A DNA stretch of 64,000 bases from Xenorhabdus szentirmaii DSM 16338 (GTDB lineage: Bacteria; Pseudomonadota; Gammaproteobacteria; Enterobacterales; Enterobacteriaceae): the NCBI RefSeq assembly GCF_002632585.1, contig NZ_NIBV01000003.1, positions 124,001-188,000 of the forward strand. Reading direction: 5' to 3'. The notes beneath the pieces were generated by a model. The model made no database searches, was not told the origin of the DNA, and saw nothing but the letters and a program-made list of their open reading frames with translations. This document shows, piece after piece, positions 10,830 to 21,100 of this stretch (the first letter of the stretch is position 1; every line of letters begins with the position of its first letter). A program made the translations under genes and the position numbers.

Positions 10830-11280
10830 AACTCTTTCCTAATTTATCACCATTACATCACCTCCATTAATCATAATTGATAAATGGAGATCTGATAGCA
10901 CATTAAAAATCTACTCACACATTTACAAAAAAAGTAAGAACAAATTATTATATGTACATAAATAAAAGTTCTATCAAAATAAAATCCAAAGAAAAACAAA
11001 ACTATTATTGTTTTTTCTTCATTTAATTACACTTTCAAAAAAAGAAACGTGACTATATATCACTACAACCTCACGAAAAATTAAAAAAATTTAATAAAAT
11101 ATTTCAGTTTTTTTGATGTTACTAATTAACCCCAATAATCTCAGCGCACCGAAGCAGAAGGATTTTATAAATCAATATCATATAAGTCACTGATCAATAT
11201 TTATTACGGAATATGAAAATAATATTTGATTGGCTTTACCCATAAATTTTAAAAGACAATATTACTATTATGTAAGGATA
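10830..11280. other. AT-rich non-coding region upstream of isnA
   Basis: About 450 bases, very AT-rich, without a supportable gene. It must hold the isnA promoter. The composition is what H-NS-silenced promoters look like, but I cannot pick out a specific operator. Confidence 0.5.
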
Positions 11281-11436
11281 TATTCTCACTGGATTTCAAG
11301 AGGCAACGCGACGGCAAAAGAACGAATTTGTCCAGTAAAAGACCAAAATCTTTCATTAATCTCTGAAAATATAGGTAACGATGTAACCGGAGTAAGTGAG
11401 CGCAGCCAACAAAGGCTGCTGCTTAACAGACAATAA
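11281..11436. repeat. Dispersed intergenic repeat, copy A (diverged)
   Basis: Contains CACTGGATTTCAAGAGGCAA, then GAACGAATTTGTCCA and GTGAGCGCAGCCAACAAAGG. The same blocks recur in the same order at 48331-48535 and, in shortened form, at 43059-43148. An ORF reading through here is repeat sequence, not a gene. Confidence 0.75.
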
Positions 11437-11450
11437 AAATACAAATTGCA

Positions 11451-11915
11451 CTAGGGCGTGATGATTGCCATCGCAGGTGGGATCAAACTCATCAGTTCGT
11501 TTCTTGATGCTCCATCACGAGCCTGAAATGAGATTACCTGTATAATGCCAAGAAAATACGATGCCAATTTTCCGACATCAGTATCAGCAGGGATTTCACC
11601 ATCAATGACGCTTTTTTCTAAACGCGCCAGAATCAAAGCCCGTGTGTTTTGGCGCACAGTTTTGAGGTAAATATAAACATCCTCGTTTTCTTTCAGATGA
11701 TTCATTATTCCCAAAACCAATAAACACCCCCAGAATGGCTTGACATGGCAATATCCACTGTGCATTCCAACATTGCCCGAATATTTTCCTGTACGCTGCC
11801 GGCTTCATTAAGCTTATCTATCGCTTTAGCCCCACAGTTTTAATGTAAGGTTCAACCGCCGCACAGAATGTTTTTTCTTACTGCCAAATGCTGCATAGAA
11901 ATACCTCTGAAGGCA
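11451..11915 (-). pseudogene. TetR-family repressor remnant (several frameshifts, DNA-binding end lost)
   Basis: The readable part is the C-terminal ligand-binding domain of a TetR regulator (RQNTRALILARLEKSVIDGE, then KLASYFLGIIQVISFQARDG). Further upstream on the same strand the family text continues only by changing frame: at a run of five C at 11727-11731, again near the GGGGC around 11833, and again around YAAFGSKK near 11880. The recognition helix YAAFGSK is just visible and nothing precedes it. It would have controlled the adjacent divergent MFS gene, which is broken too. Confidence 0.8.
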
Positions 11916-11920
11916 ATAAC

Positions 11921-13154
11921 ATGGAAAAAATGCAATCTGAGGGCGTTAATCATTACCATGCTGTAACAAAACAAAAAACCATTCCCTTCGCCATTTACAT
12001 ACTGACAATCGGTATTTTTTCTATGGTAACCAGTGAATTTCAAGTTACAGGGATGGTGTCAATCATGGCGCATAACCTCAATGTATCCATCTCTCAAATC
12101 AGTTATCTTGTTTCTCTTTATTCCTTGTCCATGGCTTTTGGTGGCCCGCTTTTAGCCACCGGATTATTAAAAACACCACCCAAAAATGCATTAATCATCC
12201 TCTATGTCATTTTTATCGCAGCTGAAATGCTTGGAGCGCTGGCAAATTCATATTCCATGTTGGTGGTTGCAAGGCTCATTACAGGGAGCAGTGGCAGGTG
12301 CCTTTTTTGGTGTCGCACTTGCAATCTGTATAGAACCTGTCTCCGATCAACAACGGGGATGGGCTATTTCAGTGGTGCTGGCCGGTATTATGGTGGGAAC
12401 GATTCTGGGGTTGCCAATGGCTAACTTGATAGGCATATATGCAGGTTGGCGAAAAAGCTTTTGGACTACCAGTGTGTTAGCGACAATTGCGGGTATTATC
12501 AGCACATTTTACATTCCAATCATTCCAAAGCCACCGGTAATGAGCTTGCGAGCCGAACTCAGCCATTTAAAAAATCTGAAATTATGGCGTGTCTTTTCCA
12601 CCAGTTTGCTGATCATTGGAGCAACTTTTGCTGCATTCACTTATTTCACCCCAATATTAAAAGAGGTATCGGGTTACAGTGACGATATGATCGCCAGTCC
12701 ATTCATCCTCTACGGAAGCGCCACAATAATCGGCAATGCCGTAGTCGGAAAGCTGTCTGAACGTTACCCGATTATCATATTAACCATTGGCTTAATCTCC
12801 TTAACTGTATTTCTCTTGCCATTTGGTTTATTTGCAGATAAAAAACCCCTTGCTGCCTTATCCCTCATTGGCATTGGGTCAGTGGGCGTTACCATGAACC
12901 CGGCGATGGTGGCCCGGGTGATGAGAACAGCCAATGGCCGCCCGCTTGTCAATACTGTTCACACCTCAGTCATTACTCTTGGTGTCGTCATAGGTTCTTT
13001 TCTTGGTGGACTTTCGATTAGCTTAGGGTGGGGATTAAAATCACCATTGTGGATCGGTGGATGTATGGCGCTGATTGGTTTAATGACTCTACTTCCAGAC
13101 TTCAGGCACTATATAAAAAACAGAGATAAAGAAAATGCAGTTATCACTGAATAA
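11921..13154 (+). pseudogene. MFS drug-efflux transporter, frameshifted
   Basis: Both halves of an AraJ/YdhP-like 12-helix major facilitator are present but in different frames. The first half runs from the ATG at 11921 (GAAGG eight bases upstream) through TSEFQVTGMV to RLITGSSG. The second continues one frame over from GAVAGAFFGVA to the stop at 13154. The break is at about 12283-12300, after helix 4. Apart from that lesion the sequence is intact, so the inactivation looks recent, unless programmed or a sequencing error. Its probable regulator next door is also broken. Confidence 0.82.
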
Positions 13155-13254
13155 GGGCTTATCATTTTATATGCATCCCTTCTTTTAAAACAATGAAAGC
13201 AAATAAAGGCGGTATTATCTCGCTCCAATAACAACCGCCTGACTTTATTCTTTT

Positions 13255-13710
13255 TTATTCAGAAGGGTTAAGTATTTTAGTTTTATCCAATGTCCAGACA
13301 AAATCTTTCTCAATAACGGGTTCAAAACCGAATTTCTTATAAAGCCATTTTGCCGTAGATGTTACCAAGGTTACGTGCTGTACATGAGGAATAACCGGAT
13401 GCTGCAAAATACATTCAACCAACCAGCGCCCCAGTCCTTTCTTCTGATATTCATCTATGATGAATACATCTGAAAGATAGGCAAACATAGAAAAATCCGT
13501 AATTAGCCGGGCAAAACCAATTTCTTTATCATTATGAAATAATCCAAAGCACAAACTATTTTCTATTGCAGTCTGGACTGTATCAAATTGCACTCCCTTC
13601 GCCCAGAATAATTGTGTTAATTCACTATGTACAAATTTAACATCAATCTTGTTTTTGTCTGTAGTAATCCAATATTCACCTTTTTCCCATGTTATATTTT
13701 CTTTCATCAT
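13255..13710 (-). CDS. GNAT-family N-acetyltransferase
   Basis: A 151-residue protein with the acetyl-CoA-binding core of the GNAT fold: DVFIIDEYQKKGLGRWLVE (about residues 81-99; the Q/R-x-x-G-x-G/A variant is QKKGLG), and the C-terminal TAKWLYKKFGFEP typical of the subfamily. AAAGGA precedes tandem ATGs at 13710 and 13707; either may be used. It is a single gene, and the substrate cannot be read from the sequence. Confidence 0.85.
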   Translation of the reverse strand: MMKENITWEKGEYWITTDKNKIDVKFVHSELTQLFWAKGVQFDTVQTAIENSLCFGLFHNDKEIGFARLITDFSMFAYLSDVFIIDEYQKKGLGRWLVECILQHPVIPHVQHVTLVTSTAKWLYKKFGFEPVIEKDFVWTLDKTKILNPSE

Positions 13711-13753
13711 TTTTTCCTTTTAAGAACAGACTGAACTGTAAATAAAATCTACC

Positions 13754-13784
13754 ATAAAAAAAGCCATGCTGCTGCACGGCTTGT
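13754..13784 (-). terminator. Terminator of aqpZ
   Basis: Read leftward, AAGCCGTGC and GCATGGCTT form a stem (one G-U pair) with a 4-base loop, followed by a run of T. It is placed just beyond the aqpZ stop. Confidence 0.8.
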
Positions 13785-13803
13785 CAACATAATGGAATGT
13801 TAA

Positions 13804-14499
13804 TTAATCGTTCTTTTGTAATAATGCACGATATATTAACCCACCTATAATTCCGCCAATCAATGGAATCAACCAGAATACCCAAAGTTGTTCCAACGCC
13901 CACGTTCCCTGAAAAATAGCAACCGCAGTACTTCTTGCAGGGTTAACTGATGTGTTTGTCACCGGAATACTGATTAAATGAATAAGTGTCAACGCCAGAC
14001 CAATCGCTAATGGCGCGAATCCAGCCGGTGCTTTCTTATCTGTAGCACCAAGAATGACCAATAAAAAGAAAGCCGTTAATACTAATTCAATGATAATTGC
14101 AGATTGCAATGAAAAACCGCCGGGAGAATGTTCATCATAGCCATTAGATGCAAAACCACTCGTCGTTGCATCAAAGCCACTTTTACCGCTCGCAATAAGA
14201 TAAAGTATCGCTGCGGCAGCAATTCCTCCAATCACTTGAGCAATGATATAAGGAATGACATCTTTTGCAGAAATACGCCCTCCGGCAAACAAGCCCAATG
14301 TTACTGCCGGATTAAAATGCCCGCCTGAAATATGACCGACAGCATAAGCCATTGTTACTACAGTTAAACCAAAAGCCAGGGATACACCAACAAAACCAAT
14401 CCCCAACTGTGGAAATGCCGCCGCCAAAACAGCACTGCCACATCCTCCGAACACCAACCAAAACGTCCCCAAAAACTCTGCTGATAATTTCTTAAACAT
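13804..14499 (-). CDS. aqpZ: Aquaporin Z
   Basis: Inner-membrane water channel. The start at 14499 gives 231 residues, exactly the E. coli AqpZ length. Both pore motifs are present (HFNPAVT with Asn63 and SVNPARS with Asn186), as is the complete water-selective filter: Phe43, His174, Thr183 and Arg189 in E. coli numbering. The frame is open further upstream to 14610, but that part is not AqpZ-like. Single gene with its own terminator. Confidence 0.96.
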   Translation of the reverse strand: MFKKLSAEFLGTFWLVFGGCGSAVLAAAFPQLGIGFVGVSLAFGLTVVTMAYAVGHISGGHFNPAVTLGLFAGGRISAKDVIPYIIAQVIGGIAAAAILYLIASGKSGFDATTSGFASNGYDEHSPGGFSLQSAIIIELVLTAFFLLVILGATDKKAPAGFAPLAIGLALTLIHLISIPVTNTSVNPARSTAVAIFQGTWALEQLWVFWLIPLIGGIIGGLIYRALLQKND

Positions 14500-14709
14500 T
14501 CTACGATTCCTCAATGATATATTCATGAATGCAATAGAATCCAAAAACAGTTTAGTTAGTATTTTTAAATATGGGCAAGGAACCGCAGACAGAAAATAGA
14601 AGGCTGACAAGCATCATGAATGCTGATTTTAAGAGAAAGGTTTTATTGTTAACTTAATGATAAATAACATCTAAAAAAATATTATTATCCATTAAAATAT
14701 AATAACCAA

Positions 14710-14761
14710 AACAACCTGAGATAAATATCTTTAAATCCAGTAGATATAAACTCAGGTTGTT
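14710..14761. terminator. Long stem-loop downstream of eco, upstream of aqpZ
   Basis: AACAACCTGAG (14710-14720) pairs perfectly with CTCAGGTTGTT (14751-14761). Inside, ATATCT and AGATAT can extend the stem. It lies just past the eco stop and probably ends that transcript. Confidence 0.65.
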
Positions 14762-14780
14762 GATTTACTTAATCAATAAA

Positions 14781-15254
14781 TTATTTTATTACTGCTGTGT
14801 GAATTGTCTGTGACGCCTGCCAAATACGATATTTCACTACTATGTCTTTTGGCGTATATACCACGAGAGGTAATTTGCTGTTATAAGTTACAAGTGCATC
14901 TTTGTCTAAGTTAACCTGCACAAAACGTACAGTATCAGGTTCATGACAAGCCATTCTTGTGGAGAATGGGCCTTCGACTTTATTCAATACATAATAGTCA
15001 TATCCCCACCCTGACAGTACTTCTTTCTTCAACTTACCACCAAACCAATGGTGATTGCAGTCGATTTCCATATCCTTGCCAATGATCAATTCGACTTTAT
15101 AGTCTCTTTCATTCACCTGAGGAGGAAGCTCAATGACACTGCGAACCATTCCCTCGGAAGGAGCAGGATAAGGAGCGACATCTTCCAGTTTTTTGTCAGC
15201 CATAACCGAAGTCGACACCATCAAAGCAGCTAAAGGAAACAGATATTTTTTCAT
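14781..15254 (-). CDS. eco: Ecotin, periplasmic serine protease inhibitor with arginine at P1
   Basis: A 157-residue ecotin with a Sec signal peptide (about residues 1-19, ending VMA). Mature landmarks match E. coli ecotin: APYP near the start, the disulfide Cys66/Cys103, WGYDYYV, and YNSKLPLVVYTPKD near the end. The reactive loop reads STRMAC. Aligned on the cysteine, Arg100 takes the place of E. coli Met84, the P1 residue. That should favour trypsin-like targets over chymotrypsin or elastase. GAGGTGAT precedes the ATG. Single gene. Confidence 0.95.
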   Translation of the reverse strand: MKKYLFPLAALMVSTSVMADKKLEDVAPYPAPSEGMVRSVIELPPQVNERDYKVELIIGKDMEIDCNHHWFGGKLKKEVLSGWGYDYYVLNKVEGPFSTRMACHEPDTVRFVQVNLDKDALVTYNSKLPLVVYTPKDIVVKYRIWQASQTIHTAVIK

Positions 15255-15522
15255 ATATCACCTCTGAATATATTTAAAAAGGAGATTAAATGATAACAAT
15301 AAAAAAATTATGGTAAATTCTGTTTTTTGGCAAGGTACTGATTTTTGGCGCTATTAGGCAAGAGTAAAAACCCACCACTGAAATTAATATTAGTAATCAT
15401 TAACAGTTAATTATTTGCCCTAATTCTACCAGATTTTTTTTATGTGATATCTCTCAAATCTGATATAACAATGAGCTGCTACACTTATACGGTGTGGTAG
15501 TAAATTTCGTATAGGAGGTTTT

Positions 15523-15741
15523 ATGTTTCCAGAATATCGCGATTTAGTATCCAGCCTGAGAGAATCACATCCCCGTTTCCAATCCTTGTTTGAAAAACAT
15601 AATCGACTTGACCAAGAAATAGTGCAGCTTGAAGGCCCAAATGGAACGGGCTACAACGACAAAGTTATCCGCTTAAAAAAAGAAAAACTACACGTCAAAG
15701 ATGAAATGCAACGGATTTTACAGGCGGAATCTCTGAAGTAA
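15523..15741 (+). CDS. ydcH: YdcH family small protein (DUF465)
   Basis: A 72-residue helical protein beginning MFPEYRDLVSSLRESHPRF, very close to E. coli YdcH (74 residues). The function is unknown. AGGAGG precedes the ATG. The region 15255-15522 is AT-rich and holds only the promoters of eco and ydcH. It marks the left flank of the tail-gene cluster. Confidence 0.93.
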   Translation: MFPEYRDLVSSLRESHPRFQSLFEKHNRLDQEIVQLEGPNGTGYNDKVIRLKKEKLHVKDEMQRILQAESLK

Positions 15742-15790
15742 CTCTTCCAACAGCCTTTAACACCTGCTTTGTCACAAGTGGGTGTCGCAT

Positions 15791-15813
15791 GAAGTTCTCT
15801 AATTGAGAACTTC
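15791..15813. terminator. Stem-loop after ydcH
   Basis: GAAGTTCTC and GAGAACTTC form a perfect 9-bp stem with a 5-base loop just downstream of ydcH. There is no T tract, so it may only stabilise the transcript end. Confidence 0.5.
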
Positions 15814-15831
15814 ATCCCATTCAGCATCCAT

Positions 15832-15854
15832 AAAAAAGCCACCATAACGGTGGC
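15832..15854 (-). terminator. Terminator of ogr / end of the leftward tail operon
   Basis: Read leftward, GCCACC and GGTGGC form a stem with a 5-base loop, followed by six T. It is 45 bases past the ogr stop. Confidence 0.8.
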
Positions 15855-15898
15855 AAAAACTGGAGCAATGTTTTTATTATTTATAGTTTTCCCATGAA

Positions 15899-16135
15899 TT
15901 ACTGGGTAGCAGCCGCTTTTTGCCGGGATTGTCTCTGCGTTTTCACCTTTGGATGTGGTGTCACATTCTGGACTTCACCTGGCTTAGAAATGAAACGTAC
16001 AAAGGTTTCATGGCTGACGAACGTTGCTCCACAATTAATGTTCTGGCATTGGTTATAGCGTTCCTTCGTTTCTCTTGAATGCTCGAAGCTACTGCGAGTA
16101 TGAGCTGATTGACCACACAGAGGACACTTAATCAT
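15899..16135 (-). CDS. ogr: Ogr/Delta (186 B) family late-gene activator
   Basis: A 78-residue zinc-binding activator of P2-type late promoters. It shows the paired cysteines (CPLC near residue 4, CQNINC near residue 31) and the conserved segment ATFVSHETFVRFISKPG. The start at 16135 has GAAAGG before it; the frame is open 15 codons further up without a site. It should bind the TGT-N12-ACA elements upstream of FI and V and recruit RNA polymerase. It is the last gene on the leftward strand, after D, as in P2 and 186. Confidence 0.93.
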   Translation of the reverse strand: MIKCPLCGQSAHTRSSFEHSRETKERYNQCQNINCGATFVSHETFVRFISKPGEVQNVTPHPKVKTQRQSRQKAAATQ

Positions 16136-16189
16136 ATTGTTCACCTTTCTTGAAATAACATCATCTCGTCTGGTGAACAATATACCAAA

Positions 16190-16206
16190 GATCTCATATT
16201 GAGATC
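16190..16206. promoter_or_regulatory. Palindrome upstream of ogr, candidate CI operator
   Basis: GATCTCA-TAT-TGAGATC is a 7-bp dyad lying 55-71 bases before the ogr start. The half-site ATTGAGA recurs near the cI gene (33974-33980, 34023-34029, and inverted at 33914 and 33956). In phage 186, CI represses the promoter of the ogr equivalent B. The link here is inference. Confidence 0.5.
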
Positions 16207-17695
16207 AAGTTTTTATTTCGGAATCCCCAGGTTTAATTTCGACCTCATCAATCTTAATTTCGAGATCTAACGACGTCGTAAAACCACCATCATTGAGATT
16301 GTGAGTGACTTTGACCAAAGTCCATTGTGTCCCATCTATCTCCTTCTTGAACCCTTTCAATTCAATGGGCGTTTCAGGATAAATATCTGCACGTCCCATC
16401 GCCAGCGTGATAGAAAACTGAGCAGCACCACATTGCATTTTTTTCCAAGCAGCAGTAGCAACACGTTCTGCTTCTTCCTTACTAGAGAAAATGCGCGAAA
16501 GCGTCAAAATATTTTCTTCAGTTCCTGACAAATAGCTTGAAGATTCTTTCTTTTCCGTTGTTGTTTGATGGAACTCAGTTTTTGACTCACGCTTTTCCTC
16601 ACGGGATATGCTGCCCTTAACCTCAAGGCTGGTTTCAGTATTACTGCTTCCGTTACCTTTGTTTTTCCCTTTACGCCCATTTGTAATATAGGTAGGCTCT
16701 TCCCGACCTTTAGTTTTCGGGCCTTTCTCCGTCAATCTGGCTCCATCGGGATTAGCCAGATTCACTCCAGCAGGCTTACCAAGTCTGGCAGGAGCAGATG
16801 ATTTACCTTCACCTCCTTTTTTAGCCGGACTTTTGTCTTTTTTAGACTTATCTTTTCCTGATGATTTATCCTCGTTGCTTTTATATTCAATGGAAATTTC
16901 GATTTTCCCTTCCTTTGTTTCCACCTTCTGCAATTTTACCGTCTGTTTGGTCGCTGTACGGGTATCCTGCCACTGAGCAATAATCCCCGTATAGGCTTCA
17001 CGATCAGACAAAGAAAAACGATGGCTATCTCCTGATTTACGCGTAATCAATACAGGTGAGATATTCTGACCACTGACTGTTTTATTCTGTCCTTGACAAA
17101 TAAATAGCAACTCACCATTTTTGACCGACGTAATCGCCCCTTCCTGCTTTGCAATTCGGGTCAGAAAGCTCACGTCAGATTCATTTGTCTGGTCGATATG
17201 CATGGAAATACCTTTCAAATCGTCGCTGATTTGAAATTGCAGTTGGTTTCTCGTTGCAATCGTACTTACAATTCCCTCTAACGTCTGTTTATGATAAGAC
17301 TGTTCGCGTTTAACATTCAGATCGCCACGAAAATCCGCACTGCGAGCACGAATCGTCAACCGGTCAGGCGCTCCGCTATGTTCAATCTCATCAACGATAA
17401 ATTTTCCCTTTGGTGTTAAGGGGCGGCCATGCCACCCCAGTTCCAGTGTGAGAACATCGCCTCGGCTAGGCAGCGCCAACTGACCATCTGAATCATCCAG
17501 CTCAAGATCTAACTGGTCTGATTCTAAGCCACGGTTGTCCGTCAATGTTAAAGACATTAAACGCGATTGGATTTTCCCTGTGATATCTTTATTGTTGGTT
17601 TCCAGTCGAAAAGCTGGTGATCCAACTTTTCCGGTCACCAAATCAAATTGGGGAACCCAACTCGTATCTGGTATCCACTGTTTAAAATCCATCAT
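16205..17695 (-). CDS. D: P2 gpD-like tail/baseplate hub protein with lysine-rich insert
   Basis: A gpD-family late-control/baseplate hub component. It is 496 residues against about 387 in P2. N-terminal and C-terminal parts follow the family (QSYHKQTLEGIVSTIATRNQ, then the DLEIKIDEVEIK end). The extra length is a low-complexity, charged, probably disordered segment at about residues 265-390, with blocks such as DKSKKDKSPAKKGGEGKSS. The start overlaps the U stop as ATGA. Part of the FI-FII-E-T-U-D operon. Confidence 0.9.
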   Translation of the reverse strand: MMDFKQWIPDTSWVPQFDLVTGKVGSPAFRLETNNKDITGKIQSRLMSLTLTDNRGLESDQLDLELDDSDGQLALPSRGDVLTLELGWHGRPLTPKGKFIVDEIEHSGAPDRLTIRARSADFRGDLNVKREQSYHKQTLEGIVSTIATRNQLQFQISDDLKGISMHIDQTNESDVSFLTRIAKQEGAITSVKNGELLFICQGQNKTVSGQNISPVLITRKSGDSHRFSLSDREAYTGIIAQWQDTRTATKQTVKLQKVETKEGKIEISIEYKSNEDKSSGKDKSKKDKSPAKKGGEGKSSAPARLGKPAGVNLANPDGARLTEKGPKTKGREEPTYITNGRKGKNKGNGSSNTETSLEVKGSISREEKRESKTEFHQTTTEKKESSSYLSGTEENILTLSRIFSSKEEAERVATAAWKKMQCGAAQFSITLAMGRADIYPETPIELKGFKKEIDGTQWTLVKVTHNLNDGGFTTSLDLEIKIDEVEIKPGDSEIKT

Positions 17696-18198
17696 GAGAA
17701 TACCCCTTTCACTTTGTCCACCGCCTGATCTTTAAGCGCAGTAAGATCCTCCATCGACTTGGGTAGTTTGTCCTTGATATCAGATAGCTGATCCTGCAAA
17801 TCTCCCAACATTTCAAACAAATTGTTATCCACTCGCCGTAACGTCAGTGTAAAACTGATTTTTCTGGCTGCCCCGCCAGACATAAATTCCGTTTTCGTCT
17901 CATCAATGCTTTCGATAACGAACATGCCATAAATCGAACCACTTCCATCAATCAATGACCATGCTTTACCACTGTCAGCCATCAACGTCAGTGCAGCCAG
18001 AGAAAGAGATCCCCCCGTTAATTCAGGATAAAGCTCTCCTGATAACGTTATCGTATCGTTATCCGAACCCACAAACTGCCATGCAGGCCGCGCTCCCACG
18101 CGGCTGTTGAATGCATGTCGCCAACTCTTTTTATGCTGAAAACTTTGATAAGGCGTTGTTTTTAACATAAATACAAATAAACCAAGTGCGGCCATCAT
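17692..18198 (-). CDS. U: P2 gpU-like tail protein
   Basis: A 168-residue gpU homologue, a tail component of P2-type contractile tails. The typical WQFVGSDNDTITLSGELYPELTGG and the FVIESIDETKTEF block near the middle are present. The ATG overlaps the T stop by four bases (ATGA) and its own stop overlaps D, so T, U and D are translationally coupled. Confidence 0.93.
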   Translation of the reverse strand: MMAALGLFVFMLKTTPYQSFQHKKSWRHAFNSRVGARPAWQFVGSDNDTITLSGELYPELTGGSLSLAALTLMADSGKAWSLIDGSGSIYGMFVIESIDETKTEFMSGGAARKISFTLTLRRVDNNLFEMLGDLQDQLSDIKDKLPKSMEDLTALKDQAVDKVKGVFS

Positions 18199-21100
18199 GA
18201 ATATGATTCTCCTCTATCAGAATATGAGCTACGCATGCGGGCTTGCTGAGTACGTTCCCGTTGCTCCAGTTCCTGTCTGACCATACGGGCGATATCCTGC
18301 GCAGACTGTCCCTGAGCGCCATAGACATAAATGTTATATTGTGGTGCCGCGCCAGCTTGCAGCTGTGTCTGGCTCCGCATCTGTTTTGCCTGAACTTCCT
18401 CATAAGAGTAAGCAGGCAGACTTTGCGCGTGCAGCGGTGCATCCTGCGCTGCAACGGGCAGAGACATCGAGCTGACTGCCAGCCCCAAGGCGGCATATTG
18501 CGCCGTCTTGACCCGACTGGTTACACTCGCTGACCCTGACACAAGTTCAGGACCACGTTCACCGACAATAGCGGTTTCACCATTTGCAATATATCCACCT
18601 TTATCAAGTTTCTTAGCCGGCATTAAATCTTTGGTAGTTTCACTCCTAGTAATTTCCTCCGTTTTATTTAATTCAACTTCCTTTTTATCACCACCACCAA
18701 AAAATGATCTAACGGCATCACCAAAACTTTTGAATTTATCTTTCAGCGCGTTCCACTTCTCCTGGATACCTCCCAATAAAGCATTGATCATTTCTGAACC
18801 AGCCGACTTCAATTTTTCCGGAATAGCCTGAACATCAGCAACAATCTCATCCCATTTATCAGAAATTGTTTTTTTGACGTTTTCCCATATTTCCAGTGTA
18901 TTCTGCTTAACTAATTCCCAAGCACCACTTATGGTAGTTTTTATTCCTTCCCAGGCCATTGAAGCTAATTGTTTAATACCCTCCCAGAGTGCGGAAAGAG
19001 TATTGCTTAATCCTCCATCCATGAAATAACTTTTAATACCTTCCCACGCCATGCTGATAAGGTCTTTAATACCTTGCCAAGCATTGCCGAAGATATTTTT
19101 GATGCCTTCCCACAACGCCATAAATTTAGGCCCCAATGACGCCCAATTCTGCCAAATATAAATGGCAGCCATTGCGATAATGCCAATAATGGCAAGAATT
19201 GGGTTTGCCATCAGAGCCCGCCCCATAAACAGCATTGCTTTTCCTAATATGCTGAAAGCATTACTTAAAAAAGACAATCCTTTTGCACCGACGCTGGCCA
19301 GAACATTTATTCCACTCCCCAAGACACCAAAAACTTTTTGGCCAATATTTCCCAATAACCCCAAACCTTTTCTTTGTGTTGAAAAAGTATCTTTACCGCC
19401 TTTGCTTGACAGTAAATCGGCACCTTCATTTATTGAACCAAATACCTTGCTTCCGGTTTTACCGAAAAAATCCATGGCAGCTCTTAATGCTTCCAGAGCC
19501 TCAGTTCCTATTTGTGCAAATGCCTTCAGACCAATGTTTAAATTTTCCAGAGCCTGAATACCGACTTCCGCAAATTTATTAATATTGGCTCTTAAATCTT
19601 CCAGGGCCTGAGATCCAATTTGAGTAAAAACATTCAAAGGTGCGGTGAGTTTATTCAACGCCTGAACGCCTAACTGTACAAATGAATCCAGCGTGGATTT
19701 TAATTTATCCAGCGCCTGAGTACCCAACTGGGCCAATACATCAAAAGGAGAGGTAAGTTTATTCAGAGCCTGCATTCCCATCTGGACAAATGCATCCAGC
19801 GTCGATTTTAATTTATCCAGCGCTTGAGTTCCCAATTGCGCTAACACATCGAAAGGAGAAGTAAGTTTATTCAGTGTCTGAATACCCAACTGAACAAATG
19901 AATCTAGGGTGGATTTCAATTTATCCAGCGCCTGAATTCCTAAATCAGCAAAAAAGCGCATACTGGATTTTAATGTATCCAGAGCTTGAATGCCCAACTG
20001 TGCAAATGCATCCAAACTGGACTTTAATTTATCCAGCGCCTGAATACCCAACTGCGCAAAAAAGTTGATACCGGCTTTTAATTCATCCAAAGCCTGTATA
20101 CCTAATTGAGCAAATACATCTAAAGGGGCTGTGAGTTTATCTAGAGCCTGAACGCCTAACTGTACAAATGCATCCAGCGTGGATTTTAATTTATCCAGCG
20201 CCTGTATGCCCAGTTGAGCAAAAAAATTGATGCCGGCTTTTAGCTCATTCAAAGCCTGCACACCTATTTGGGCAAACATCTCCAAAGGTAAAGTGAGTTT
20301 ATTCAGCGCTTGAACACCCAACTGCACAAATGCATCCAGCGTGGATTTTAATTTATCCAGCGCCTGAATACCTAACTGCGTAAAAAAGTTCAAACTCACT
20401 TTTAAAGTTTCAAAGACACTTATTCCCAATTGTGCAAAAAAATTCAAACTGGCTCTTAGCTCAGCAAAAGCCTGAATCCCCAATTGCGCAAAAAAATTCA
20501 AACTGGCCCTTAATTCAGCAAAAATCTGAATCCCCAATTGCGCAAAAAAACTCAGACTGGCCTTTAACTCAGCAAAAGCCTGAACCCCCAACTGGGCAAA
20601 AAAATTCAAACTGGCCCTTAATTCAGCAAAAATCTGAATGCCCAACTGCGCAAAAAAACTCAGACTGGCCTTTAACTCAGCAAAAGCCTGAATACCCAAT
20701 TGAGCAAATATATTTAAACTGATTTTTAGAGACTCAAAAGCTTTTATGCCAATGTTGCTGAAAATTTGTATATAACCAACCAGAGTTTGAAATACGACTT
20801 TTACTGATCCTACCGTTAATTTCAAAACTGCATTAATATTATTCAGAATTCTGAATAATACTGTTACCTTAGGGTTAATATTAATGACCAGCTTATCTAA
20901 CAATGTAAAATTGTTAGTCATATTTCCAGTAACGCCAAAATTAAATTCATTCTTTTTACTGGATGAATTTTCTTGTTTTATAACCTGGGTCGTTTGGATA
21001 ATATTGGCTGATTGGCTGGCAGCACTGACTTGCATCACTTTTGATGAACTCTGCCGGGCAGAGAAAAACTGTTTAATTGTTTGATTGTAGGCCTTAAGGT

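Noticed and set aside
11230..11436. 68-codon plus-strand ORF
   Set aside because: It reads through repeat copy A and has no ribosome site.
19413..20762. Regular 54-bp repeats as a possible CRISPR array
   Set aside because: The units are contiguous, encode protein in frame and have no unique spacers.
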